From: Burkholderiales bacterium Ga0077543
GTDB taxonomy: Bacteria > Pseudomonadota > Gammaproteobacteria > Burkholderiales > Burkholderiaceae_C
NCBI GenBank assembly: GCA_001464055.1
Contig: LNET01000100.1
Coordinates: forward strand, 98,433-162,432
Direction of reading: 5' to 3'
Length of the DNA: 64,000 nt
This document shows positions 1-8,772 of the stretch, piece by piece (the stretch's first letter is position 1; each line of letters starts with the position of its first letter). The position numbers and the translations under genes were made by a program. The notes below the pieces were generated by a model. The model did no database searches, had not been told where the DNA came from, and saw only the letters and a program-made list of their open reading frames with translations.

Positions 1-256
1 ACTGCAGCCGGCCGCGCTCGCGCAGTTTCATCAGCGCCACCGAGGTGAAGGTCTTCGAATGCGACGCCACGCGGAAGCGGTGCTGCGGCGTCAGGTCCAC
101 ACCGCGCGCCCGGTCGGCGTGGCCGAACGCCGCCAGCAACACCGGCTTGCCCTGGTGCACCACGGCCAGCGAGAGCCCGGGTTGTTCGCTCTGGCGCATC
201 TGGAATTCGAGCCAGCGGGGCAGGTAGTCCAGAGCGGCGGCAAGCCATCGTTCCAT
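1..256 (-). CDS. Serine hydrolase, beta-lactamase / class C family (N-terminal part, runs off the window)
   Basis: Read from an ATG at 256 to the window edge, this frame gives about 85 codons without a stop. It contains LSLAVVHQGKPV, then AFGHAD, then FRVASHSKTFTSVALMKL. This matches the start of the beta-lactamase/transpeptidase-like family (PF00144). The S-x-x-K pair in SHSK would hold the nucleophilic serine and the general-base lysine. These enzymes act as esterases, D-aminopeptidases or beta-lactamases; the substrate cannot be told from the N terminus. No signal peptide is seen, so it is probably cytoplasmic. A purine-rich stretch (CAGGAGACCGCC on the coding strand) precedes the ATG as a ribosome site. 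The Y-x-N and K-T-G motifs lie outside the window. Confidence 0.8.
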   Translation of the reverse strand, partial: MERWLAAALDYLPRWLEFQMRQSEQPGLSLAVVHQGKPVLLAAFGHADRARGVDLTPQHRFRVASHSKTFTSVALMKLRERGRLQ

Positions 257-458
257 GGCGGTCTCCTGAAAACGTCGTTGCGGCGGATTCTCAGGGTCGG
301 CGTGGGCTCATGCCGCCAGCCTCGCCAGCCCGGGGGCGCGCGGCCGGCTGTAGTCGCTGTCTGACGCCGGCTTGCGGCTGCCGCCGATGCCCGCGCCGGG
401 CGCTGCCCCGGAGCATCCATCCATCGACACACATCCACCCCGTCGACAGGAGAAAACC

Positions 459-773
459 ATGAACCATCGCACCCTGCTGCTGGCCCTCGCCGCCGCCACC
501 CTTGCCCTCACCACCACCGGCTGCGCCGTCATGCGGGACCAGTCCACCGTTGGCGCCTACATCGACGACGCGACCCTGACGACGCGCGTCAAGGCCAAAC
601 TCGCCGAGAACACGGAAGTCAGCGCCGCCGCGATCAGCGTCGAAACGCTGAACGGCACCGTGCAGCTGTCGGGCTTCGCCAAGTCCGCTGCAGAACGTGG
701 CCTGGCCGAGAAGCTGGCGCGTGAGACCTCGGGCGTGAAGAGCGTCCGCAACGACGTCATCATCAGGAACTGA
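459..773 (+). CDS. BON-domain lipoprotein
   Basis: A 104-residue protein with a lipoprotein-type signal (LLLALAAATLALTTTGC), so it is probably anchored in the outer membrane or periplasmic leaflet. After the Cys comes one BON domain (about residues 35-104) with the usual pattern of TTRVKAKLAE, ISVETLNGTVQLSGF and [13 protein letters not shown] domains bind phospholipid and occur in OsmY-like envelope-stress proteins. The start at 459 is chosen because AGGAGAAAACC precedes it directly and the signal peptide begins there; an upstream in-frame ATG at 372 would add an unlikely tail. Its last 11 bases overlap, tail to tail, the end of the histidine kinase gene on the other strand. Confidence 0.88.
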   Translation: MNHRTLLLALAAATLALTTTGCAVMRDQSTVGAYIDDATLTTRVKAKLAENTEVSAAAISVETLNGTVQLSGFAKSAAERGLAEKLARETSGVKSVRNDVIIRN

Positions 774-2145
774 GCACCGGCTCCTGCTCAGGCAGGGGCA
801 CGTGGACTTCGATCAGCGTGCCTTGCCCCGGCGGGCTGCTGATCTGCATGCGCCCGCCCACCGATTCAACCCGGAAGCGCATGCCCACGAGACCGTGGGT
901 GCCCGAAGCCGCAGCCCCTGGCGCCAGGCCCCGGCCATCGTCGGCCAGGCTCAGGTAGAGCTCGCCATCGTCGGCCGTGAGCTGCAGTGACACCTTGCTG
1001 GCCATGGCATGCTTGGCGACATTGGTCAGCGACTCCTGCACGATGCGGTAGATGACGATCTGCAATTCGGGCGACAGCCTGACGTCGACCACATCGGCAT
1101 GCACCGCCAGGCCTGAGCGCTGCTCGAACTCACGCGCCAGGATGTCCAGCGCCACCTTCAGCCCGAGATTGCTCAAGGCCGAAGGGCGCAGGTCTTCGAT
1201 GATGCGGCGCTTGAGCGAAATGCCCTGGTCGATGCTGGCGTTCAGCTGTTGCAGCCGTTCCAGCTGATCGGGTCCCGGCGCCGTCCCCAGGCTGCGCTTG
1301 AGCCGGGCAATGTCGAACTTCGACGCGGTCAACAAGGCGCCCAGTTCGTCGTGCAGTTCACGCGCGAGATGGGCGCGCTCGTCCTCGCGTGCTGTCTGCA
1401 GGTGGCGCGCCAGTTCGGTCAGTTCGGCGGTGCGCTGGCGCACTTCGGTTTCCAGCAGGTCGCGTTCCAGACCCAGTGCGCGCGCGTGTTCGCGCTGTGC
1501 ACGGTCCAGCGCGGCACTGTTGCGAAAGTAGAAGATGAGTGCGAGCAGGCTCAGCGCCGTCATCACGCCCAGGCCCATCCGACCCTGGCGCAAGGTGTCG
1601 TTGATGGCCTTGCGAGCCTCGGCGATGCCGCGGTTTTCGGTGACGAGCAGGGCTTCGGCCGCGGTTCGGGCAGCTTCCATCTTTTCGCGGCCGATGTCGG
1701 TCAACATCAGTTCACGCCAGGCTGCGGTCTGTCCGGCGTCGAACAGCGCCATCGTCTCTGTCACCTCGGACAGCTTTTCCACGGTGCGCTGCTTCAGGTC
1801 GGCCACCTGGGCTTTCCAGGCCGCGTCGCCCGGGTAGCCCTTGGCCAACAGGTCCAGGGCCTGGGAGATGTCGGCCTGCGCGTCACGGAAGGGCTCGAGA
1901 TACTCGGGCCGGCCGGTGAGCAAGTAGCCGCGCTGGGCACTTTCAGCGTCGAGAAGACGCCGCATCAGGGTCTGGATGGCGGTGCGCGTCTGGGCACGGT
2001 CGCCCAGGCTTTCCAGCGATGAAGCGGCACCGCTGAACGACACCTCGGCCACCACCAGCACCATGCCCGCGACGGCACAGGCCAGGGCGATGGCCACCGT
2101 CAGGCGGCGCGGGCGGCGCAGGCGGGAGGTCGGGGTCAGGGGCAT
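763..2145 (-). CDS. CHASE3-domain sensor histidine kinase (HisKA_3 / NarL-type)
   Basis: A 460-residue membrane sensor kinase. TM1 is at about residues 16-35. The periplasmic CHASE3 domain (about 40-180) carries the signature [19 protein letters not shown]2 is at about 190-207. A short coiled coil follows, then HisKA_3 with the phospho-acceptor H265 in [10 protein letters not shown], and a C-terminal HATPase_c with NVAKHA and DDGRGL. This class normally phosphorylates a LuxR-type regulator; none is adjacent. The ATG at 2145 is chosen because TM1 starts soon after. A longer frame opens at 2229 but would run through the CCTAC-type repeats at 2220-2317. The stop lies inside the end of the convergent BON gene. 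Confidence 0.87.
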   Translation of the reverse strand: MPLTPTSRLRRPRRLTVAIALACAVAGMVLVVAEVSFSGAASSLESLGDRAQTRTAIQTLMRRLLDAESAQRGYLLTGRPEYLEPFRDAQADISQALDLLAKGYPGDAAWKAQVADLKQRTVEKLSEVTETMALFDAGQTAAWRELMLTDIGREKMEAARTAAEALLVTENRGIAEARKAINDTLRQGRMGLGVMTALSLLALIFYFRNSAALDRAQREHARALGLERDLLETEVRQRTAELTELARHLQTAREDERAHLARELHDELGALLTASKFDIARLKRSLGTAPGPDQLERLQQLNASIDQGISLKRRIIEDLRPSALSNLGLKVALDILAREFEQRSGLAVHADVVDVRLSPELQIVIYRIVQESLTNVAKHAMASKVSLQLTADDGELYLSLADDGRGLAPGAAASGTHGLVGMRFRVESVGGRMQISSPPGQGTLIEVHVPLPEQEPVLSS

Positions 2146-2219
2146 GTGGGAAGGGCTGCGCAAGCAAGCCTTCGAAGGCGAAGATGATTTGGAGTCTAAG
2201 CAGGGCGCCGCCCTGGCGG

Positions 2220-2317
2220 TGTAGGACAAGACCGCCGCTGCTTCAGGACGCGTCGGCGCCGTCCTACCGCGACGCCGAACACCGCCCTACAGCCGCGCCT
2301 GACGGCCTTGCCTACAG
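2220..2317. promoter_or_regulatory. Cluster of TGTAGGAC / GTCCTAC / CCTACAG boxes between the kinase and the DUF1328 gene
   Basis: The divergent intergenic region carries TGTAGGACA (2220-2228), an inverted partner GTCCTAC (2261-2267), and two direct CCTACAG copies (2286-2292 and 2311-2317). The spacing and inverted arrangement look like regulator boxes serving the kinase on one side and the DUF1328 gene on the other. TACAGT at 2313-2318 could itself be a -10 element, but no convincing -35 is seen. The role as an operator is inferred from repetition only. Confidence 0.35.
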
Positions 2318-2366
2318 TCTGTTGACGCTGCAGTGTTTGCGGCAGAGTCAACAACAGGAGCCCGTC

Positions 2367-2531
2367 ATGCTGCACTACGCCGTCGTCTTTCTCGTCATCG
2401 CCCTCATCGCCGCCGTCTTCGGCTTTGGCGGGATCGCCGCCAGTGCCGTGGGCATCGCGAAGGTCCTCTTCGTCGTCTTCCTGGTCCTGGCCGTGGTCTC
2501 GTTCCTGTTCGGGCTGATCAAGAGGGGCTGA
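2367..2531 (+). CDS. DUF1328 (YtjA-like) small membrane protein
   Basis: A 54-residue protein that is almost entirely hydrophobic. Two predicted membrane helices (about residues 3-22 and 29-48) are separated by a Gly/Ala-rich turn ([15 protein letters not shown]), and the tail is basic (LIKRG). This matches the DUF1328 family, inner-membrane peptides of unknown function often seen among stress-response genes. ACAGGAG lies seven bases before the ATG at 2367, which supports this start over the upstream in-frame GTG/TTG choices. It is monocistronic and divergent from the CHASE3 kinase, with the repeated CCTAC-type boxes between them. Confidence 0.88.
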   Translation: MLHYAVVFLVIALIAAVFGFGGIAASAVGIAKVLFVVFLVLAVVSFLFGLIKRG

Positions 2532-2557
2532 ACCCGGCCGCAAGGGCCGGCAGCTGC

Positions 2558-3925
2558 TCAATGCAGCTTGACCCTGGGCTCGGTACTTCGCGTGAGCAGG
2601 CGCGATGCCGAGCCCAGCGCCGTTTTCCACCAGCCGTGCAAAGCCACCTGGTGCATCTTGTAAAGCGACAGGTACATCGTGCGCGCGAACAGACCTTCGA
2701 CCCAGAGGTTCCCGCCCACCAGCGCGCCCATCAGGTTGCCCACCGTGCTGTATTCGCCCAGCGACACCAGCGAACCGAAGTCGCGGTAGCGCCAGGGTTT
2801 CGGAGGCTGGCCGTGGATGCGTGCGCGCAACTGCCTGACCAGGTGCGAGGCCTGCTGGTGCGCGGCCTGGGCCCGCGGTGGCACATTGCCCTGCTGGCCC
2901 AGCCAGGGCGCCGCAGCGCAATCGCCGATGGCAAAGACATCCGGGTCGGCAGGCGTCTGCAGGGTCGGCAGCACGACGAGCTGGTTGATCTTGTTGGTTT
3001 CCAGCCCCAGCGTCGTCAGGAACTCGGGGGCCTTCACGCCTGCGGCCCAGACCACCAGTTCCGCCGGCAGCAATTCGCCGTCGGCCAGCTGCACGCCTTC
3101 GGCAGTGACAGCCGTGACACGTGAACCGGTGCGCACCTGCACACCCAGCCCGCGCAGCAGTTCGGTGGCCGATGCAGAAATGCGCTCGGGCAGCGCCGGA
3201 AGGATGCGCGGTCCGGCTTCGATCAGGTTCAGCCGGATGTCGCGCTCGGGGTCGATCTTTTCCAGGTTGTAGCTGACCAGGGTGCGCGTGGCCTTGTGCA
3301 GCTCGGCTGCCAGTTCCACGCCGGTGGCACCGGCACCGATGATGGCCACCTGAAGCTGGCGCGGGCTCAGCGGCGTGGCCTGCATGTGCGCACGCAGGCA
3401 GGCATTGACCAGACGGCGGTGGAAGCGCTGGGCGTCGGCGGGAGTTTCCAGCGCAATGGCGTGCTCGGCCACGCCAGGCGTGCCGAAGTCGTTGGTCTTG
3501 CTGCCCACGGCCATCACCAGCGTGTCGTAGCCGCGCGTGTAGCCCGGGGTCACGACGACGCCGTCCTCGTCGATCACCGGGCCCACCAGCACCAGGCGCC
3601 TGGCCCGGTCCAGGCCGATCATCTCGCCCACGCGATAGCGAAAGCCATGCCAGTGGCTCTGTGCCAGGTAGTCGGTGGCATGCACGTGCAGGTCCATGCT
3701 GCCGGCGGCGATCTCGTGCAGGTGCGGCTTCCAGAAGTGCGAGCGCGCCCGTTCGATCAAGGTGACATGCGCCAGCCCTTTCTTGCCCAGCGTGTCACCC
3801 AGCCGCGTGGCCAGCTCCAGGCCGCCAGCGCCGCCGCCGACGATGACGATGCGGTGCGGGCCCGGAGCAGGGGCCGCGCCGGCGCCGGCGCCGGCGGGTC
3901 GTTCGGAGCGATCGTTCAAGTCCAT
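2558..3925 (-). CDS. ndh: Type II NADH:quinone oxidoreductase (NDH-2)
   Basis: A 455-residue flavoprotein. The FAD-binding Rossmann motif is near residue 25 (RIVIVGGGAGGLELATRLG). The second, NAD-binding motif is VAIIGAGATGVELAAEL. The late FAD motif is VFAIGDCAA. The C-terminal region (TMYLSLYKMHQVALHG) is the amphipathic membrane-association segment typical of NDH-2. The enzyme passes electrons from NADH to quinone without pumping protons, on the cytoplasmic face of the membrane. The frame extends far upstream through the antisense of the amidohydrolase gene, but the ATG at 3925, just before the Gly/Ala/Pro-rich lead-in and the FAD motif, gives normal family length. About 100 bp separates it from the divergent gene at 4025. 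Confidence 0.9.
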   Translation of the reverse strand: MDLNDRSERPAGAGAGAAPAPGPHRIVIVGGGAGGLELATRLGDTLGKKGLAHVTLIERARSHFWKPHLHEIAAGSMDLHVHATDYLAQSHWHGFRYRVGEMIGLDRARRLVLVGPVIDEDGVVVTPGYTRGYDTLVMAVGSKTNDFGTPGVAEHAIALETPADAQRFHRRLVNACLRAHMQATPLSPRQLQVAIIGAGATGVELAAELHKATRTLVSYNLEKIDPERDIRLNLIEAGPRILPALPERISASATELLRGLGVQVRTGSRVTAVTAEGVQLADGELLPAELVVWAAGVKAPEFLTTLGLETNKINQLVVLPTLQTPADPDVFAIGDCAAAPWLGQQGNVPPRAQAAHQQASHLVRQLRARIHGQPPKPWRYRDFGSLVSLGEYSTVGNLMGALVGGNLWVEGLFARTMYLSLYKMHQVALHGWWKTALGSASRLLTRSTEPRVKLH

Positions 3926-4024
3926 GCAGGGTCCTATGCAAGGGCCAGGCCCATTGTCCCAAGCCGCTGCAAGGCTACAGTCGCTGGCCTCACCGGCCCC
4001 TGGCCGAACACGAAAGTCTTCCGC

Positions 4025-7000
4025 ATGCACGCCTCTCGTCGAAACGCCCGTCTGCGCCGCCAGTTGCTGGGCCTGTGCTTCGCGCTGGGGTGGATGCAGC
4101 CACTGGCCGCGCAGACCAGCGCCGAGCGCGAACAGGGCCTGCGCGACAACACCCCGCGCTGGCACGCCCTGACCGGAGCCACGCTGGTGCTGGGACCGGG
4201 CCAGGTGGTGAATCAAGGCACGCTGTTGCTGCGCGACGGCATCATCGTCGCGGCGGGCGAAAACGTGCCGGTGCCCGCTGGCGCCCGCGTCTGGCCTCTG
4301 GCCGGCCGCACCGTCTACGCCGGCTTCATCGACCTTTCCAGCGACCTGGCCGTCCCCGCAGCGCTGCGCCCGGGGCCGCCCGGGCGGCCGATGTTCGGCC
4401 CGGGCAGCGAACTGCCGCCCAGCACGGCACCCCGCGCCGAGCAGCGGCCGATGGCGGCTCGCGCCATGGCCGCGCGCAACCGCTCGGTGCGGGCCGAGCA
4501 GGACGTGGCGCAGCAGCTGGTCTGGAAAGCCGAAGACACCCGACTGGCGCGCGAACTCGGCTTCACCGCGGTGCTGGCCGCGCCCATGGCCGGCGTGTTC
4601 CGCGGCCAGAGCGCCCTGCTGGCCACGCAACCGGCCAGCGAAGCCAAGACCGCCGTCATCAGCCTGCGCGTGGCCCAGCACATGAGCTTCGAGACCGCGA
4701 ACGAAGGCAACACCTACCCGACGTCATTGATGGGTGCCGTGGCGCTGGCGCGCCAGACCCTGCTGGACGCCCGCTGGCACGGCCAGGCCGACCCAGGTGA
4801 TAAGGCCGGCAGCAGCACCGCAGCCAGTGAACGCCTGCAGCCCAACGCTTCGCTGGCGGCGCTGGCGCCCGTGTTGGCCGGCACGCAGGCCGTGATGCTG
4901 GTCGCCACCGATGAACAGGACTACGGCCGCATTGCACGGCTGCGTGACGAATTCAAGCTGCGGGCCATCGTCCAGGGCAACGGTCACGAATACCGGCGCG
5001 CTGCCGAACTGGCCACGGCGCGCCTGCCCGTGGTCGTGCCACTGAACTATCCGCCCGCGCCCGATCTGGCCGACCCCGACAGCGCGTTGGACGTCTCGCT
5101 TTCGACATTGCAGCACTGGGAACAGGCGCCGTCGAACCTGGCGTTGCTGCAGCGCGCGGGTGTGCCGTTCGCCGTCACCGCCGCCGGCCTGCGCGAGCCG
5201 GCGCGCGAGTTCTGGCCACGCCTGCGCCAGGCCGTGCGCCGCGGCTTGCCGGCCGAACAGGCCCTGGCCGCGCTGACCACCACGCCCGCCGCGCTGATTG
5301 GCGAAGACCGGCGCCTGGGCCGCCTGGCACCGGGCCTGCTGGCCCACGTGGTGGTGGCCAGCGGCGACCTCTTCAGGCAGGACGACGCGGTGGTGGAGAT
5401 GACCTTCGTCGACGGCCAGCCCCTGCCCACCGAGGCCGCCGCCCGGCCCGACCTGCGCGGCAGCTGGGCTGTCGACGGCAGTTCAGAACACCTGCAGATC
5501 GGCGGCACGCGCAGCGCCCCGCGCTGGGAAGGCAGCGGCGGACCCTGCGAACTGCAGCCCCGCGGCGATGGCGACTGGGTGTTGCGCCTGCCTTGCAGCG
5601 GTGGCGCCGACGCCGCCAGCCAGCGCGTGCTGCTGGCCACGCAGCGCGGCGAACGCTGGGCCGGTACGGTGCAGATGGGCAACGGGCCGCTGCAGGCCTG
5701 GTCAGCGCAGCGCGTGGCCGCGGCCGCCGCAACGCCCGAAACCACGCCGGCTGCATCAGGCGATTCGGCTGTTCGCACTGCGGCCGCCGCCGACGCCGCG
5801 GTGTCCGCCCCTGGCCCGCGCTATCCGGCCGGCGCGCTGGGCATCACACCGCCGGAGCAGCCGGCCTGGCTGCTGCTGCGCAACGCCACGGTCTGGACCC
5901 AGGGCCCGGCAGGCACCCTGAGCGCTGCCGACCTGCTGGTGCAGCGCGGCCGGATCCTTGCCGTGGGCCGCAACCTGGCCGCGCCGGCCGGCGCGCAGGT
6001 GATCGACGCCGGCGGCAAGCACATCAGCCCGGGGCTGATCGACGCACATTCGCACATCGCCATGTCGCGCGGCATCAACGAATTCAGCCACTCCGTCACC
6101 GCCGAGGTGCGCGTGGCCGACGCCCTGGACGCCACCGACATCGCGCTGTACCGCCAGCTTGCCGGCGGCCTGACCACCAGCCACCTGCTGCACGGTTCGG
6201 CCAACACCATCGGCGGGCAGAGCCAGCTCATCAAGCTGCGCTGGGGCAGCGGCGCCGCGGGCCTGTTGTTCGAAGGTGCCAAGCCGACGATCAAGTTCGC
6301 GCTGGGCGAAAACGTCAAGCAGTCGAACCGGCCCACGCCCGGCACGCGCTACCCGGCCACGCGCATGGGCGTCGAACAGGTGCTGCGCGACAGCTTCGCT
6401 GCCGCCGCCGAATACGCCGCGGCCTGGCGCGACTGGCGCAGCAAGCCGCGCGGCCGCATCGAACCGCGCCGCGACCTGCAGCTCGAGGCGCTGGTGGAAG
6501 TGCTGGACCGCCGGCGCAGCATCCACATCCATTCCTACCGCGCCGACGAGATCCTGATGTTCGCGCGGCTGGCGGCCGAACTGAAGCTGGAAGTGGCGGC
6601 CTTCCAGCACGTGCTGGAAGGCTACAAGGTGGCCGACGCCATGGCCGCCATCGGCGCCGGCGCCTCGACCTTCTCCGACTGGTGGGCCTACAAGATGGAA
6701 GTGGTGGACGGCGTGCCCGCCAACGCCGCGATGATGCAGCGCGCCGGCGTGCTGACCAGCCTGAACAGCGACGACGCCGAGCTCGGCCGGCGCCTGAACA
6801 CCGAAGCCGCGAAGGCCGTCAGGCATGGCGGTCTGACGGACGTCGAAGCCCTGGCGCTGGTGACCATCAACCCCGCACGCCAGTTGCGCGTGGACGCGCG
6901 CGTCGGTTCGCTGGAACCCGGCAAGGACGCCGACTTCGTGGTCTGGAACGGCCCGCCGCTGTCGACCTACAGCCGCGCCGAGCAGACCTGGATCGAGGGC

Positions 7001-7309
7001 CGCCGTTACTTCGACATCGACAGTGACCGCCGCCTGCGCGAAGCCGATGCCGCAGAACGCAACCGCCTCGTCACCGCCGCGCTGCGCGCCCCGCGGCCGC
7101 AGGCGGGCAGCCGGCCGCGTGGCGACACGCAGGGTGCGCGGCCTGGGCCTGGGCCTGCAGAAGACACGGTCGACGCAGACATCGGCCAGGCCATGGCCGG
7201 CGACCTGGGCCAACTGCGCTGGCGCATGCTGCTCGACCAGGCCCGCGCCTTCCGCCACGCCTACGACGGCCAGGCCGCCTGGCACGAATGCACCGAGGAC
7301 GCCCGATGA
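4025..7309 (+). CDS. Secreted double amidohydrolase-family protein
   Basis: A 1094-residue protein with an N-terminal Sec signal (LLGLCFALGWMQPLAAQ). It contains two amidohydrolase-like units. The first (about residues 45-440) lacks the metal motif: its equivalent position reads YAGFIDLSSDL. A linker with a beta-rich stretch and an Ala/Pro tract follows. The second unit (about 610-1010) has the canonical GLIDAHSHIAMS with H675 and H677, later metal-site regions around HIHSYRADE and FQHVLEGYK, and the terminal LEPGKDADFVVW motif. It would hydrolyse an amide, imide or cyclic substrate in the periplasm. The ATG at 4025 is chosen for the signal peptide. The gene overlaps the next amidohydrolase by four bases (ATGA), so the two are probably made together. 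Confidence 0.82.
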   Translation: MHASRRNARLRRQLLGLCFALGWMQPLAAQTSAEREQGLRDNTPRWHALTGATLVLGPGQVVNQGTLLLRDGIIVAAGENVPVPAGARVWPLAGRTVYAGFIDLSSDLAVPAALRPGPPGRPMFGPGSELPPSTAPRAEQRPMAARAMAARNRSVRAEQDVAQQLVWKAEDTRLARELGFTAVLAAPMAGVFRGQSALLATQPASEAKTAVISLRVAQHMSFETANEGNTYPTSLMGAVALARQTLLDARWHGQADPGDKAGSSTAASERLQPNASLAALAPVLAGTQAVMLVATDEQDYGRIARLRDEFKLRAIVQGNGHEYRRAAELATARLPVVVPLNYPPAPDLADPDSALDVSLSTLQHWEQAPSNLALLQRAGVPFAVTAAGLREPAREFWPRLRQAVRRGLPAEQALAALTTTPAALIGEDRRLGRLAPGLLAHVVVASGDLFRQDDAVVEMTFVDGQPLPTEAAARPDLRGSWAVDGSSEHLQIGGTRSAPRWEGSGGPCELQPRGDGDWVLRLPCSGGADAASQRVLLATQRGERWAGTVQMGNGPLQAWSAQRVAAAAATPETTPAASGDSAVRTAAAADAAVSAPGPRYPAGALGITPPEQPAWLLLRNATVWTQGPAGTLSAADLLVQRGRILAVGRNLAAPAGAQVIDAGGKHISPGLIDAHSHIAMSRGINEFSHSVTAEVRVADALDATDIALYRQLAGGLTTSHLLHGSANTIGGQSQLIKLRWGSGAAGLLFEGAKPTIKFALGENVKQSNRPTPGTRYPATRMGVEQVLRDSFAAAAEYAAAWRDWRSKPRGRIEPRRDLQLEALVEVLDRRRSIHIHSYRADEILMFARLAAELKLEVAAFQHVLEGYKVADAMAAIGAGASTFSDWWAYKMEVVDGVPANAAMMQRAGVLTSLNSDDAELGRRLNTEAAKAVRHGGLTDVEALALVTINPARQLRVDARVGSLEPGKDADFVVWNGPPLSTYSRAEQTWIEGRRYFDIDSDRRLREADAAERNRLVTAALRAPRPQAGSRPRGDTQGARPGPGPAEDTVDADIGQAMAGDLGQLRWRMLLDQARAFRHAYDGQAAWHECTEDAR

Positions 7310-8709
7310 GCCGCCGCCAACTGCCGACCGCGCCACGAAGCGCCCTTCGCCTGCGCCGCCTGCTGCGCACGGGGGCCGCGCTGGCGGCCGTGTGCATCAT
7401 CACCGCGCCGGGGCTCGCCACCGCGGCCACCGCGGTGCCGCCGCCAGCGCAGCGCACGCCGCTGCTCGTCACCAACGCCAGCTTCCACACCGTCAGCGGC
7501 CCGGTCATCGCCAATGGCCGTATGCTGGTCGAAGGCGGGCGCATCGTCGCCATTGCCGGGCCGGGCGAGGCGCTGCCCGCGGCCAGCAGCCCACCGCAGG
7601 TGCTGGACCTGGGCGGCCGCCATGTGTACCCGGGCTTCGTTGCGGCCAACACCGCGCTCGGGCTGGTCGAGGTGCAGTCGGTGCGTGCCACCGTCGACCT
7701 GGCCGAAGCCGGTGCGCTGAACCCCAACGCCCGCGCCCTGGTGGCCGTCAACGCCGACAGCGAACTGCTGCCGGTGGCCCGCAGCAACGGCGTGCTGGCC
7801 GCGCTGGCGGTGCCCGAGACCGCGCGCGGTGGTGGCATTGCCGGCACCTCGGCCCTACTGCAGATGGACGGCTGGACCTGGGAAGACATGGCGCTGCAAG
7901 GCGCCGCGGCGCTGCACGTGGTGCTGCCCTCGATGCGCCTGAACAGCGACCTGCTGCGCCCGCCGCTGGACGCGCTGGCCGGCGAACTGCGCAAGGCCAC
8001 CGCCGCCAGGCTGCGCGAGATCGACGACGCCTTCGACGCCGCGCAGGCCTACCGCCGCGCCCGCGCCTCCGAACCCGGCCTGCCGCAGGACAGCCGCTGG
8101 CAGGCGATGCTGCCGGTGCTGGACGGCACCCGGCCGCTGTTCGTGCATGCCCAGGAACTGGCGCAGATCCGCCATGCGCTGGCGCTGGCCGAACGGCATG
8201 CGCTGAAGCTGGTGATCGTGGGCGGCGCCGACGCCTGGCGCCTGGCCGAACTGCTGCGCGCCCGCCAGGTGCCGGTGATCATCTCCAGCGTGCACGGCCT
8301 GCCGCTGCGGCGCGACGACGATGTCGACGCGCGCTTCACGCTGGCGGCGAAACTGGCCCGGGCCGGTGTCAGCTTCGCCATCGCCCGCGCCGGCGGGCCC
8401 TTCGCCGCGGCGCACGAACGCAACCTGCCCTACGAAGCCGCCAGCGCCGCCGCGCACGGCCTGCCGCGCGACGAAGCTCTGAAGGCCATCACGCTGTACC
8501 CGGCGCAGATCCTGGGCGTGGCCGACCGGCTGGGTGCGCTGGCGCCGGGCCGGCTGGCCAGTTTCATCGTCACCGACGGCGACCCGCTGGAGACCGCCAC
8601 CCAGGTGCAGCGCATCTTCATCCAGGGCCGCGAGGTCGATGTCGGCAACCGCCAGACGCGGCTGCAGGACAAGTACCAGCAAAAGTACGAGCAGCTGAAG
8701 GCACGCTGA
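7306..8709 (+). CDS. Amidohydrolase-fold partner lacking the metal-binding motif
   Basis: A 467-residue protein beginning with an ATG that overlaps the upstream stop (ATGA). An N-terminal signal (LLRTGAALAAVCIITAPGLATA) directs it to the periplasm. The composite beta domain is recognizable (GRMLVEGGRIVAIAGPGE ... VLDLGGRHVYPGF), as is the C-terminal LGALAPGRLASFIVTDGDP. Where active amidohydrolases have D-x-H-x-H, this protein has FVAANTALG. It is therefore likely catalytically altered or a structural partner of the upstream enzyme; that is inferred from the missing ligands. Paired genes of this type, one normal and one degenerate, occur elsewhere in proteobacteria. The polar tail (QDKYQQKYEQLKAR) is unusual for the family. 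Confidence 0.78.
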   Translation: MSRRQLPTAPRSALRLRRLLRTGAALAAVCIITAPGLATAATAVPPPAQRTPLLVTNASFHTVSGPVIANGRMLVEGGRIVAIAGPGEALPAASSPPQVLDLGGRHVYPGFVAANTALGLVEVQSVRATVDLAEAGALNPNARALVAVNADSELLPVARSNGVLAALAVPETARGGGIAGTSALLQMDGWTWEDMALQGAAALHVVLPSMRLNSDLLRPPLDALAGELRKATAARLREIDDAFDAAQAYRRARASEPGLPQDSRWQAMLPVLDGTRPLFVHAQELAQIRHALALAERHALKLVIVGGADAWRLAELLRARQVPVIISSVHGLPLRRDDDVDARFTLAAKLARAGVSFAIARAGGPFAAAHERNLPYEAASAAAHGLPRDEALKAITLYPAQILGVADRLGALAPGRLASFIVTDGDPLETATQVQRIFIQGREVDVGNRQTRLQDKYQQKYEQLKAR

Positions 8710-8772
8710 GATTCGATGCCGGCCCGCGCTGGGGTCGGGGGAGCGCGCACACCTTCAGCACGCGCCCGGTCT

